From Plasmodium brasilianum (taxonomy: Eukaryota; Apicomplexa; Aconoidasida; Haemosporida; Plasmodiidae), in NCBI RefSeq assembly GCF_023973825.1, contig NC_090126.1, positions 868,001 to 932,000 on the forward strand: DNA of 64,000 bases, written 5' to 3'. The translations under genes were made by a program, and so were the position numbers. Under the pieces are notes generated by a model. That model searched no databases. It was not told where the DNA came from and saw nothing but the letters and a program-made list of their open reading frames with translations. Positions 12,186 through 24,717 of the stretch are shown here, piece after piece (within the stretch, counting starts at the first letter, position 1; every line of letters begins with the position of its first letter).

Positions 12186-12879
12186 AACCTCAGACAGTCA
12201 AGTACTGCATAGGCAATATGTGCTAACAGTGGTTCTGTCTAATTTTTTATAAGATATAAAAAGAAAATCATTTTAGGAATACACGAAGCGATTGTTTGTC
12301 ACTTATGTTTTATTTTATTAATATATTTGTCTAAAAAAAATAAAGTGGGAATAAAAAAAAAAAAAAAAAAAAAAAAATTTTTAAGCGAAAATTAAAAAAA
12401 AAAAAAAGATAAAAGAGAGCTTGTCCATTTGAGGATTTTTTTTTTTTTTCAAAGACACACGTATTAATAAAAAGGTCTAATAAACTATTTTTCTGAATTG
12501 GCAAAAATTTACTCCGCAATTATGAACATGTACATGGAACGAAATTCGCAATATAGAAAAACAGTTTAAAAAAAAAAAAGAAAAAAAAGAACGAAAAGCA
12601 AAAAAAAAGGAAAAAAAAATTCACTTTCATTTGCTGAGGAAAATTTTTAGTTGAAATATAAAGCAGAAAAATTAGCGTTTAAACGAAGCTCAAAAAAAAT
12701 ATTTACAAAGGATAGGCATATATATATATATAATATACTAACAGATAGGTATGCGTTCTTTTTATGTAGATTACTTATTATTTTGGCTTAAAAAAATATT
12801 TAGAGTAAATTTTCTTACATACTTAGGAAGCATTTAAATAGCTCTTATAAAGGGAAAAACATACGAAAATCTCCTTGCG

Positions 12880-12912
<33 letters not shown>

Positions 12913-13132
12913 CTCTCCCTCAGTTTTATAGCGAAATTGAATAGTTATCCATATTTGTTTGAGAGAAAAACGAAATAAAAGGATATAGAACTAAATAAGT
13001 CGAAACAGAATAATATTCAACAAAATATAAAAACAAAACACCTACACGGAGCTGTATGCTCAGAATAGCCATAGCTTTGTAGCGTAACAGAACGACGCAT
13101 TACTTTTGGTTAGCGGTTCTTGTATATATATA

Positions 13133-13177
<45 letters not shown>

Positions 13178-13241
13178 GGCACAACTGTGCGCATTTTCAA
13201 AGCACACCTCAGAACTTACATTCATATTGGAAGAAAGCAGG

Positions 13242-15484
13242 ATGGCGGAAAACATAAAACGCTTGCCGATGGCGTGCGATAGTGGAGAAATAAAAAAGAG
13301 CTTGTCAGGGAGGATATCAGATGATGGGATTAAAAGAACACCATCAGGAAAACCTATACAAACAATGTATGTATTGAATAGAAAGGGAGAAGAAGAAGAT
13401 ATATCGTTTGATCAAATTTTGAAAAGAATACAAAGATTATCATATGGTCTTCATGAATTAGTAGATCCAGCAAGAGTAACACAAGGAGTAATTAATGGTA
13501 TGTATAGTGGAATAAAAACATGTGAATTAGATGAATTAGCAGCTCAGACATGTGCATATATGGCTACAACTCATCCAGATTTTTCAATTTTAGCTGCAAG
13601 AATTACAACAGATAATTTACATAAAAATACTAGTGATGATATAGGGGAAGTAGCAGAAGCATTATATACATATAAAGATGTAAGAGGAAGACCAGCAAGT
13701 TTAATAAGTAAAGAAGTATATGAATTTATTTTACAAAATAAAGAACGATTGAATAAAGAAATTGATTATACACGTGATTTTAATTATGATTATTTTGGAT
13801 TTAAGACATTAGAAAGATCTTATTTATTACGTATTAACAACAAAATTATTGAAAGACCACAACATTTATTAATGAGAGTATCGATAGGTATACATATTGA
13901 TGATATAGATAAAGCATTAGAAACTTATCATTTGATGTCTCAAAAATATTTCACTCATGCTACACCAACATTATTTAATTCTGGTACTCCTAGACCCCAA
14001 ATGTCGTCTTGTTTTCTTTTATCTATGAAATCAGATTCAATAGAAGGTATATTCGAAACACTAAAACAGTGTGCTCTTATTAGTAAAACAGCTGGTGGTA
14101 TAGGTGTAGCAGTACAAGATATAAGAGGACAAAATTCGTATATTAGAGGTACGAATGGAATTTCAAATGGACTCGTACCTATGTTAAGAGTTTTTAATGA
14201 TACAGCTAGATATGTAGATCAAGGAGGAGGAAAAAGAAAAGGTTCTTTTGCTGTTTATATTGAACCATGGCATTCAGATATATTCGAATTTTTAGATTTA
14301 AGAAAAAATCATGGCAAAGAAGAATTAAGAGCAAGAGATTTGTTTTATGCTGTTTGGGTTCCTGACTTGTTCATGAAAAGAGTAAAAGAAAATCAAAATT
14401 GGACTTTAATGTGTCCAAATGAATGCCCAGGACTAAGTGAAACATGGGGTGAAGAATTTGAAAAATTATATGTTAAGTATGAAGAAGAAAATATGGGCAA
14501 AAAAACTGTATTAGCACAAGATTTATGGTTTGCTATATTACAAAGTCAAATTGAAACAGGTGTTCCATATATGTTATATAAAGACTCATGTAATGCTAAA
14601 TCGAATCAAAAAAATCTAGGTACTATCAAATGTAGTAATTTATGTTGTGAAATTATTGAGTATACTTCACCTGATGAAGTTGCTGTATGTAATCTTGCTT
14701 CTATTGCTTTATGCAAATTTGTGGACTTGGAAAAAAAAGAATTTAATTTTAAAAAATTATATGAAATTACAAAAATTATTACTAGAAATCTAGATAAAAT
14801 AATTGAAAGAAATTATTACCCTATTAAAGAAGCCAAAGTGTCTAACAAGAGGCATAGACCTATAGGTATAGGTGTTCAGGGGTTAGCAGATACTTTTATG
14901 CTTTTGAGATATCCCTATGAGTCGGATGAAGCTAAAGAGTTGAATAGAAGAATATTCGAAACCATGTACTATGCTGCTTTAGAAATGTCTATGGAATTAG
15001 CAATGATTCATGGACCTTATGAATCTTATCAGGGTAGTCCAGCTAGTCAAGGTATTCTACAATTTGATATGTGGAATAAAAAGGTAGATAGTAAGTACTG
15101 GAATTGGGATGAACTAAAGCTCAAAATACGTAAACATGGTTTAAGGAATTCTTTACTACTTGCACCTATGCCAACTGCTTCTACATCTCAAATACTTGGG
15201 AATAACGAATCCTTTGAACCTTATACTAGTAACATTTATTATAGAAGAGTTTTGAGTGGAGAATTTTTTGTCGTTAACCCTCATTTGTTAAAAGATCTAT
15301 TCGATAGGGGCTTATGGGACGAAGATATGAAACAGCAGTTAATTGCGCATAATGGAAGTGTCCAGTATATAAGTGAAATACCCAATGATTTGAAGGAACT
15401 CTACAAAACAGTCTGGGAAATCAAACAAAAGAACATTATCGACATGGCTGCCGATCGGGGAGTTTTTATCGACCAGGTATGGAC

Positions 15485-15537
<53 letters not shown>

Positions 15538-15936
15538 AAAACTTCCTTTCTTGCGCGTGTGTGCATATTTTGGCGCTTTTTCGTATTTTCACACTTTCAA
15601 ATTTTTACTTCTTAACAGTCACAGTCGCTGAACATTTACATCCAAAAGCCAACATTCGCAAAACTTTCAAGTATGCATTTCTACGGATGGGAAAAAGGCT
15701 TAAAGACCGGGGCCTACTACTTGAGAACACAAGCAGCAACGGACGCGATTAAATTTACTGTTGATATGCACGTAGCGAAAAATGCAGCAAAAATGAAAAA
15801 TGCTGATGGAGGAGCAGGAGTAGCTATTACAAGAGAAACATCAAGAGAAACTATTTCAACAGATTTTACTGTTACTCAAAATGTTTGCCCACTGCGTCGT
15901 AATAATGACGATCAGTGCCTGATGTGTTCAGGATAA
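13242..15936 (+). CDS. RNR1: Ribonucleoside-diphosphate reductase, large subunit (class Ia R1)
   Basis: join(13242..15476, 15619..15936), 850 aa. With the small subunit it reduces ribonucleoside diphosphates to deoxyribonucleotides in the cytosol. An ATP-cone activity domain follows a short N-terminal extension (about residues 42-130). Redox and radical residues are all present: Cys257 in PQMSSCFLL, Cys468 and Glu470 in [10 protein letters not shown], Cys483 in AVCNLAS, Tyr778-Tyr779 in TGAYYLRT, and the C-terminal swivel-arm pair in QCLMCSG. The family [15 protein letters not shown] loop is intact. The intron is required: [15 protein letters not shown] restores the family sequence, while reading through it runs into 50 adenines and loses the C-terminal cysteines. 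The first true ATG is at 13242; the frame is open slightly upstream only by a TTG codon. Confidence 0.97.
15486..15535. repeat. 50-nt poly-A tract in R1 intron
   Basis: An uninterrupted run of 50 A on the plus strand inside the 142-bp intron of the reductase gene. The intron length is not a multiple of three, so retention would shift the frame. Confidence 0.9.
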
Positions 15937-16827
15937 TTTTTTTAACGTCCATGCAACATTGCGTACATATACGCACATATAATATGTATACATACATACA
16001 TAATACATATATATACATAATACATATATATACATATTACATGTATACATATTACACGTATACATATTACGCATATACATATTACACATATACATGTTAC
16101 ACATATACATATTACACATATACATATTATACATATACATATTACACATATACATATTACACATATACATATTACACATATACATATTACACATATACAT
16201 ATTACACATATACATATTATACATATACATATTACACATATACATATATGTATGCAACTTTGCAAAAAGAATAAAAAAATAAAATAAAAAAAGCTTTTTT
16301 TACACAAAAAAAAAAAGAAAAGAAAATAATTATAAAAATGCAAAGAACACGAACATAGTTTTATATATAATATAAAGTGGAACAGTATTTACATACATTA
16401 ATTAAAATAAAAATAAACATTTTGGCTTTTTACATTCCCGCATAATTTTTTTTTTTTTTTTTTTTCGGATAACTTATATAAATATTTATATATGTTTGTG
16501 TATTAATGCACATCGCTGTGTATATGTGCATACAAGCATATTCATGCACATGTTCATGTACACACCCAAACATACATGCACAAGCACCCACAAACACATC
16601 TACGCGCATATATATGGCCTAACCTACGCACAGTTCTGCAAATTTTCAAATTTGTTAAATCATAGAACAGAGAATGCACTTTAAAAAAAATTTTTTTTTT
16701 TCCTCTTTATTATTTTTATTGCCAAATTTCTGCATTATGTGTATCTTTATTAATATAACATAAAAACTTATGAATAATAATATACACATCCATAAATAAC
16801 AAAAATAGAGTCCTATAAATATGGAGG
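15937..16827. other. Intergenic between convergent R1 and rubredoxin-like gene
   Basis: About 0.9 kb between two genes pointing at each other. It holds a 15-bp minisatellite (16030-16247), a T tract (16447-16465) and the two 3' UTRs. Open frames over the minisatellite on both strands are repeat artefacts. Confidence 0.6.
16030..16247. repeat. 15-bp tandem repeat
   Basis: About 14 contiguous copies of a 15-bp unit, ACATATTACACATAT, with occasional ATACAT or GCATAT variants. Confidence 0.85.
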
Positions 16828-17342
16828 CTATTTTTTCGCTACATGCTTGTCCATGTTAGACTGTCCACAGTTGGGGCAAATGAAATTCTGCGAGCGTTCA
16901 GGTTTAAAATGGTATGAAGTGGAATGAAGCAGTATGGAATGGTATTAAGGAAAAGATACGTAGGATGAAGCTATGCATAACAAAAGGACGCATAACAAAA
17001 GTACACATAATAAAACCACGTGAAATACAAAGGAATCATAGAGTTAGCTAGTGGAACACACTTAACGTACATCAATTCGAATGCACTTTTTCTCCTGCTT
17101 TGTACATCCTTACCTCTTTTAAAAACTTCTGTTCCCTTCCTTTAGCTGGAAACATTACTAAATTGCATTTTACACATCTATATTTGGATAATTCGTTATT
17201 AGATTTATATGAATCATTTGTCTTTTTACCTGTCTCTTTTTCTCCTCTCTTGTAAAAAAAGCCTATTACAGGATGGCGCAATGCAGGGGAGGAAGGGAGG
17301 GGGAAATTAATAACATGCACATAGGTGTGCAAACACACATGT

Positions 17343-17396
<54 letters not shown>

Positions 17397-17794
17397 CCAT
17401 ATATACATACGTGTACACTCATGCATAATAACATATATATATCACAGTGGAACAATGCAAATACAGGTGACTAACTGTACGTACCTATTACCGAACTAAT
17501 AGCAAAAATTATAGCAGCTATGCTGATGGGGTTATTTATTCCTTTGCCAAATTTTTTGCCCAGCTTTTCGCCGAGGGTTTCTCCAGCCTGAACTATATTA
17601 GATTGCACCTTTTGTAAATATGTTTGTTCTTTATGATTATTTATATGAACAAAATTTTTTGGAGCTTTGTTATTAATCCGTGTATTCTTTAATATTTTAT
17701 TGTTAATATAATGAATACTTCTTTGAATTTTAACTGATAATGTTGATACAAATACTACTACAATGTAGATACATGTTAAAGTATATAACCTCAT
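16828..17794 (-). CDS. Rubredoxin-like (CxxC...CxxC) membrane protein with secretory leader
   Basis: complement(join(16828..16887, 17114..17262, 17485..17794)), 172 aa. Splice sites are GT-AG and phase-matched: ATAG|GTACGT to TGTAATAG|GC, and GAG|GTAAGG to CTCGCAG|AAT. Residues 1-20 form a hydrophobic signal peptide, followed by a basic Asn/Lys-rich stretch that would suit an apicoplast transit peptide. A single membrane segment follows (about 88-107, NPISIAAIIFAISSVIGFFY). The C-terminal domain has two metal-binding knuckles, YRCVKC (Cys133, Cys136) and FICPNCG (Cys157, Cys160), with FPAKGRE between them. Such a domain usually binds one iron or zinc and may pass electrons or help assemble a membrane complex. 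Without all three exons the second CxxC is lost, so a single-frame reading hides the domain. The plastid assignment is an inference from the leader. Confidence 0.75.
17341..17390. repeat. (TA)n run in intron 1 of rubredoxin-like gene
   Basis: About 25 TA dinucleotides between the first and second coding exons. Confidence 0.9.
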
Positions 17795-19906
17795 TTTATC
17801 TTATCTATTCCTTTATGTTTCTAACCATGCAATTAATATTTTTTTTATTATAGCAAGTTTAATAAAGTCAAATGGAAATCTTGTAAAAGCATATACTTGT
17901 AACAGTATTCACTTATCGCTCTATTTAACCAAAGTTATCACAATACACATAATTTTTATAAAAAATCGTACTACTAATGAAATGTTCATACGAAGGTGTA
18001 ACTCCGTTGAAATGAATTTCCAATTTGATTATTTTAGTAATTTAAAAAAAAAAAAAAGGGAAAAGAAAAAAGAAAAGAGAAAAACGAAAAAAATAAAACT
18101 GTACATTTATCTTCCTCCCACATGAATTACAGAAATGTTCCTTACAAGTGCTACTCTCATTTAAAAAAGAGATATGCATGCATAAACATTTTTATTATAT
18201 GCTCACATTAAAATTTTGTTATTTTCAATAATACCAAAAAAATCCGTTTTCATTCTATTATTTTTTATTTTAGCCGTTTATCTGCACACATGCATATGCA
18301 TATCTATGTATCTAATCTTCTTCTTTCTTTCTTTCTTTTTTTTTTTTTTTTTTTTTTTTGTTTGAACCAAATTACAGAAGCCTCATTATTTATAGCTACA
18401 ATTTTAGGATTATTATTATTATTTTTTTTCCTCTTTCAGTATAGAGAATAAGGAATACGTTAATTAAATACAAATTATTAATATACATATATATATCAGT
18501 TGCTAGTAAGACTGTTTTATAACATTAACCATATATGTAAAATCATTTTATCTCATCCATATGCACATGTATACATATTTATATATACCTCCGTGTGTGT
18601 ATAATTATTTATATAACTGCAAATGGCTTAATAACAACACGCGTAAAAACATGAGAAAATATATTAAGTTATGTTATAAAAAGCTAAATATATATTTCAT
18701 TCAAAAATGAAAATTCTACCTTTTGGATATCATTTTAAATATATTAAACGGGGTATTAGTAATAACCCAAAATATAGAAAATACCTTATTATAGTAAGAG
18801 GAATAAAAAGCTACTCCGATTTTATTTTATTTACATTTTTGCTTACATTTTTTTTTTTGTATCTTTTTAAAAGTACCTTATAGCATCATGTTGTAAAATG
18901 TTTATAACGAATATAGTAAATATTTTCAGTCTTACTATTCTACACAGCTTTGTAAATACATTTGAGTTATTGATTTAAAAATAGGTAACAAATAACAAAC
19001 ATAAGACCATTTATTGGTGTTAATATCCAAATTTTTTTTTTTTTTTTAAATTTAAGAGAATACTGCGCTTTTGCGACAAATATGGAAAAGTATGCACTGC
19101 AATACGTATGTGCATATTATATACATATATATATATATATACTCATACACATATATTCAACATATATGCATATATTTAACACGTAATAATACACAATTAC
19201 CAAAGATATGAAAAAAGTACTCGAACTAATTATCAGTCCAAAATATTATTAGTATAACTCTTCACATCTGCAAAAGGAAAAATAAAAATTTACATAAACA
19301 TGTGCTGTAAACATGTATCTGTACATAACACATATGTATATATGTATATGTAATTATGAGGAGGGGAAAATAAAGAGCAGATGACGGATTGGTATTAATA
19401 CGATTAATGCCAGTATGCACAATATTCGAGTTAAAAAGAGAGTCATTAAAATAACAGAAATGTGGAAGCATTTGAGGAATAATTTTTTTAATTTTTCAAA
19501 TGTTGTGTACATTACATATTACAAACTTAAAAAAAGCCAGAATTTACAAAAATGTTAAGGTAAAAAAATAAGCCATTAAAAAAAAATAAAATGCACATAT
19601 ATGCCTATACACATATACATGCCCATACACATATGCATATACATACACATATACATGCCCATACACATATACATGCCCATACACATATACATGCCCATAC
19701 ACATATACATGCCCATACACATATACATGCCCATACACATATACATGCCCATACACATATACATGTACATACACATATGCATATACATACACATATACAT
19801 GCCCATACACATATACATGTACATACACATATGCATATACATACACATATATATACGCAGAACTACACGTATGTATACACTTCCGCGCGAGTGCTACAAA
19901 AACAAA
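17795..19906. other. Intergenic, upstream of rubredoxin-like gene, downstream of NAT8-like gene
   Basis: About 2.1 kb of A+T-rich DNA between two minus-strand genes. It should hold the promoter of the rubredoxin-like gene and the 3' UTR of the acetyltransferase. It includes T tracts (18338-18359, 19031-19048) and an 18-bp minisatellite at 19600-19855. No coding sequence supported. Confidence 0.55.
19600..19855. repeat. 18-bp tandem repeat
   Basis: About 13-14 copies of an 18-bp unit, ACACATATACATGCCCAT, some carrying ATGCATATACAT or ATGTACAT variants. Several frames on both strands are open across it because 18 is divisible by three; none is a gene. Confidence 0.9.
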
Positions 19907-20556
19907 TCAGTATTCCCCCAGATTCATCGCCTTTTCAAATTTGTTATTACCTGATGAATTAAATTTATAAAAATCATCTTTATTAAGAATTTTAGACCAT
20001 ATTAATAAATCCCCTCTCATTAATCCCCTTCTAACAATTTGAGACAAATTGAAACCATTTTGTTTGACAAAATATAAGCTATCTGTATTTAAATTATTTG
20101 TAAAAACTTTTAATTCTTGGTAATTCTTTTCATGTGCAAAATTTTCTAACTGTGTTAATAACCTGCTTCCTATTCTCATCCTTCTACTATCTTTTTTAAC
20201 AACCATACGAACTAGCTGTGCAATAGAATTATCCCCTTTAAATGGTACAATTCCAACACAGCCAACTATTTTTTTATTTATAAAACGAAAATTCGAATCT
20301 TCATCATCATTTGTCCTCATACTAAATATATTTCTTTTAATTTGATTAAACCTGAACGGTACATTTTGCCTATTATCAATTAACTCCTTATTTGCTATAT
20401 CGCCTATATTACACAGTACTTTCTCTTTTTCTGTATTAGCTCTGTTATCTTGTTCTTTTTCATTAACTGAATTTACGTTATTATTAAAAATATTCGGATG
20501 CTTTGGGTCATTTACACTATAATTGTTAGTACTATTATTATTACTATTACAATTAC

Positions 20557-20634
<78 letters not shown>

Positions 20635-22377
20635 TACTATTATTACTATTATTATTATTATTATTACTGTTACTATCACTATTACTATTATTACTATTAT
20701 TATTAATATTTTGTTTATTACTAATATCATTACTAATATTTTTTTCAATTCCACTGTCATTATTATCATCATTATCGTCATTCCCATTAATCTTATCCTT
20801 GTTTTTATTTTTTTCTGTTTTATCATCTATGCTGTTGCTAACAGCACTTTTACTACAATGACTATTCTCTTCTTTATTATTCGAGTTTTTACAACTACCA
20901 ATAATCTCATTATTGGCAATGTTAGAATTATCACTCCTGCTAACCGTTCGTGTAGAATCAGTACCACCTGTTCCCCCTTCTATGGTCATATTACTTTTTG
21001 CATAATTATCTGTTATATCATTTTTATGATTTTTATTTTTCTCATCATCATTTAAAATATTATTATTACCACTATATGATGAATTATTATTAACTTTGTA
21101 ATATACATCATTGTAACTGTTAGAAATATACAACTTATTACAATTCATATTATTTGATATATTATTTTTTATAATATTTTTTTCATTATTTCGATTATCA
21201 TCTGTAACACTCTTTTTTCTATTTATTTCACTATGCTTAATTTCTGTTGTTTCGCAATTATTCTTATTAAGTTCATATTTATTTTTAATACATTCAACAT
21301 TATCAGTATTATTAATATTTTCAGTACTATCCATATTATCACTATTATCAGTATTATAAGTATAATCAATATTATCAGTATTATCAATATTTCTGCTTGA
21401 TGTACTATTAATTGACGTATTATTTACGTCATTGTAACCTTCACCGCATTCTGATGCAGCACTTTTATTACATGATACATCTTTTAAACATTTATTTTCT
21501 TCATCTATGTTTTTTATATCTGAACTTCCTTTATCATAACTTAACAACCTTTCCTGTTCTTCTTGTTCTAATATAATTTTTTCCCTTTCATGTATATCAC
21601 TACATGTCGTACGGCTAGCTGAGCTAAAATTATTATCAAAAATTTCAGCTACCCAAAAATTACATCCTTCCACGTTAATATAACTTTTATATAAATTTTC
21701 CAAATCGGGACAATCCTTTCTTATATGATTTAAAAATTCTAATTTCGCTCTTATATATAAATATATTAAAAATATTATCAGAAAATAAAATATTTTTTTT
21801 AAGTCTAGAAAAAAAATATAATTTATAACAATTATAACTAACAAATCATAAATGTGTTGTATGGACCAATATATTACTGCCGGTAAGGTTAAGGAGTTAA
21901 AATGATCATATAACAACTGTCTTACTTCGTTTATGTCTTTTTCTTCTAACTGTCTTATTGATATTACTGGTTCAGGAAATTTTGCTTTTTGCTTGTCTAT
22001 TCAAAATAAGGGTGCAAAAAGTAGGTAATAATATATAAAAAAAAAAAAAAAAAAAAATTAAAATATGACTTGATCAGGTAAACGAAATTTATACAAATGG
22101 CAACTACGCACACATGAACATAAAATAGTATTCACAAATACATCCATTCATACACATGTATATATACATATATGTACATGTACACATACGTCACATCAAG
22201 GTTAATGTGAACAATACTAATTTTTAAAAATCATTTGTTTCGTTCTTATATATATGCATTTTCTTTAAAACACTATTTTCAAGCATGCACTTTCTTTTTT
22301 GAAAAAATTTGCATTTTACTAATTAAAATATGAGTTATAGAATTTGTTGTTTTCCCTGTCTGCTTAAATAAATTCAT
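19907..22377 (-). CDS. NAT8-like membrane GNAT N-acetyltransferase with Asn-rich insertion
   Basis: The main exon is 19907..21996; a first exon at 22320..22377 is a candidate only (ATG, 19 codons, donor ATTA|GTAAAA, phase 1, matching acceptor TTGAATAG at 21997). Together about 715 aa. The exon 2 frame is open well beyond any internal ATG and starts with VISIRQLEEKDINEVRQLL, the first strand and helix of a GNAT fold. A membrane hairpin follows (WSIQHIYDLLVIIVINYIFF and FYFLIIFLIYLYI), then NVEGCNFWVAEIF, then about 430 residues of Asn/Ser/Asp-rich sequence including a long poly-Asn run, and finally VGCVGIVPF, QLVRMVVKKDSRRMRIGSRL (acetyl-CoA loop) and SLYFVKQNGF. This order, GNAT start, TM hairpin, CFWVAE, GNAT core, is that of NAT8/Camello enzymes, which acetylate cysteine conjugates or lysines in the ER. 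Substrate here unknown. Confidence 0.8.
20540..20660 (-). repeat. Poly-asparagine codon repeat
   Basis: Nearly uninterrupted AAT codons (ATT on the plus strand) within the low-complexity insertion of the acetyltransferase, encoding more than twenty consecutive Asn and flanking Asn/Ser runs. Confidence 0.9.
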
Positions 22378-24131
22378 TGTTTAATATCCTTTTTTCTTTT
22401 TTTCTTCTATTTGTTCATCCCTCTTTTTTTATTCCTCCTCACTATTGTTGTCAGATATGTTATTTTTTTGTGAATGATTTGACAAACTTCAAATAAGAAA
22501 AGACTAATCTCAAAAAAGAAAAGTTCAACTCAAACAAACCATGCAAAAACTTATCATTTGGAATTATCTGTAATTTGTAATGTTAACATACTTGCTCGAT
22601 GCTGCATGTTTTCGCGCAATTTGTTTTTGCAAAAATACAAAATCCTAGTTCAAAAATGTCGAAAAACTGAGCACATAAATATATATATATATATATATAA
22701 AAGTATAATATATATATATATATACGCAAAAGTGTATATTTTATTTCAGTTTTTTGGGTAATTATTTTTAAAAATAAAAAGGAAAGAAAAAATTAAAAAA
22801 GGAAAAGACGTAAAAAAAGGTAAAAATGGTGAACAATACGAAGATGAACAGTGTTAAACGCGTTATTAAAAAACGTATACATATATATATATACATAAAA
22901 AAGTTCAAAAAAAAAAAAAAAAAAATTGAAAAAAATGTTATAAAATAAAGAAAAAAGTATCGAAAACAAATGCTAAAACAAATTATTGAAATAATGCTAA
23001 AAAACTATCAAAATAATGCTAACAAATTAACGAAATTAATGCTAAAAAACTATCAAATTAATGCTGAAAAAATTATCGAAATAATGCTGAAAAAATTATC
23101 GAAATTATGTTAAAAACATATCGAAATTATGTTAAAAAATTATCGAAATTATGTTAAAAAAAATTGTCGAAATTATGTTAAAAACTATCGAAATTATGTT
23201 AAATTCTGGAAAAATTGGTAAAAAAATTATCGAAATTAAGCTGAAAAAACTGTCGAAATTGAACTGAAAAAAATTGTCGAAAAATAAATCTACAAAAATT
23301 GATGAAATTAAGCTGCAAAATTGTCGAAATAAGGCTATGAAAAAATTGCCGAAATAAGGTTATTAAAAAATTGCCGAAATAAGGCTGAAAACATTGTAGC
23401 AGTAATGATGAAAAAACATCAAAAATATATTAAAAACTAAAAGTCGAAAATTAATAATATAAATGTGATAAATAAAAAAAATAAAATTCTCATATAATTG
23501 CTCCTTAACCACAATATGTTTCCTTTATATATACAAAAAAAAAAAAAAAAAAAAATGCTTATTTTGTACAGCTTCTTTTCTTTATTTTGGTTGATGGTAC
23601 TTTTATATAAAAAATGTTTACAAAAAAACACATCATATAAAATAATATGTGTAACAAGTTTTTTTTCCGATATATTTTAAAAAATATATAAAAATAGAGA
23701 CATATTAATGTTCACACGGTGTAGTTTTGCCTATAATAATAAATGATAACCTGAACTATGGTAAAGCTTCGTAGTAAAGAAATGGTACATATACATAATA
23801 ATACATATATATATACGTGGACCCAGTAAGTTTTCTTTTGAAATATTAAAAAATCCAATTATTTGTTCTTATTACTTTCAAGCACATTTGGAATGTTCAG
23901 CTTTTTATTTGTTAAACTATAATATTAAATGTACCGCTTTTGTACAAAAACAAAGAAAAAAAAAAAAAGAATCAATTATTGAATGATTGAATGAATGATT
24001 GAATGAATGAATGAATAAATGGAAAGAGGAATTAAAAAAGAAATAAATAATTAGTAGGAAGCTGATCAATAGAACTTAAAATTCAATGTATATTTATTCC
24101 TATATACGTATATATAAAAATACGTATTAAA

Positions 24132-24178
<47 letters not shown>

Positions 24179-24717
24179 ATATATATTATATATTTTTATG
24201 TATATAATACAAATATTCGAAATTTAGTCCTATATTATATGTAAGAATGAACAATATATGGTTTGCATTATAATTTTACTAAAGAACGACAATTGTATGG
24301 AATAATCAATATTCGAAAATGATTTCAAAAAAATGTATTTATTTTTTTATTTTGGTATCTTTTTGTATTACAGGTTTTCATAGAAATCTTTCCAAGTACT
24401 CTATGTCAAAAAAAAATTAATTTGAAACACATTTATTAAAGCAATTTTTTCCGTACTTCCCAATGCAAATTCTGCACTTAGGTTTTTAATGGAAACTGTA
24501 AAGAAAACATTCAACAGGTATAAATATCATTAGTTCATCATTTCAATTCAATTCTATTCATTTAAATTAAGTTAAATTCAATTAAATTCCATTCAATTCG
24601 TTGTATTTATATTTTTTCTTTTTTCTTTTTTTTTTTGCACCTTTTTTATTGATATAAAAATTTTTTACTACAATTAACTAGAAATATAGTGGCTTTATTT
24701 TTCTCTTAAAGGGTAAG
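22378..24717. other. Intergenic between divergent NAT8-like and FHIT-like genes
   Basis: About 2.3 kb containing both promoters. It includes a degenerate AAAATTATCGAAATTATGTT-like repeat field (22970-23410), poly-A/T tracts and (TA)n at 24130-24180. I see no coding region. Confidence 0.55.
22970..23410. repeat. Degenerate approx. 21-24-bp tandem repeat field
   Basis: Around twenty diverged copies of a unit built on AAAAATTATCGAAATTATGTT, drifting to CTGTCGAAATTGAGCTGAA and TTGCCGAAATAAGGCTGA-like forms. Copies vary in length, so no frame is kept. Confidence 0.7.

Larger units (their letters stand above)
7878..13241. other. Long intergenic region upstream of RNR large subunit
   Basis: About 5.4 kb, mostly A+T-rich with (TA)n blocks near 8080-8127, 9541-9633, 10700-10757 and 13120-13171 and many T tracts. 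Two islands have coding-like composition: a 54-codon minus-strand frame (9999-10163) and two splice-compatible plus-strand exons (11707-12185); both are listed separately at low confidence. The last few hundred bases are presumably the 5' UTR and promoter of the reductase gene. I see nothing else. Confidence 0.5.

Noticed and set aside
15928..16343. Overlapping frames with ICICVI/YTYYTY repeats
   Set aside because: Produced by the 15-bp minisatellite in the intergenic region.
19544..19848. Open frames on both strands with HTHIHA/VYVYGH patterns
   Set aside because: Produced by the 18-bp minisatellite, which keeps all frames open.
20498..21055. Long poly-Ile/poly-Leu frames on the plus strand opposite the acetyltransferase
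   Set aside because: They are the other frames of the Asn-codon repeat; no coding composition outside the repeat.
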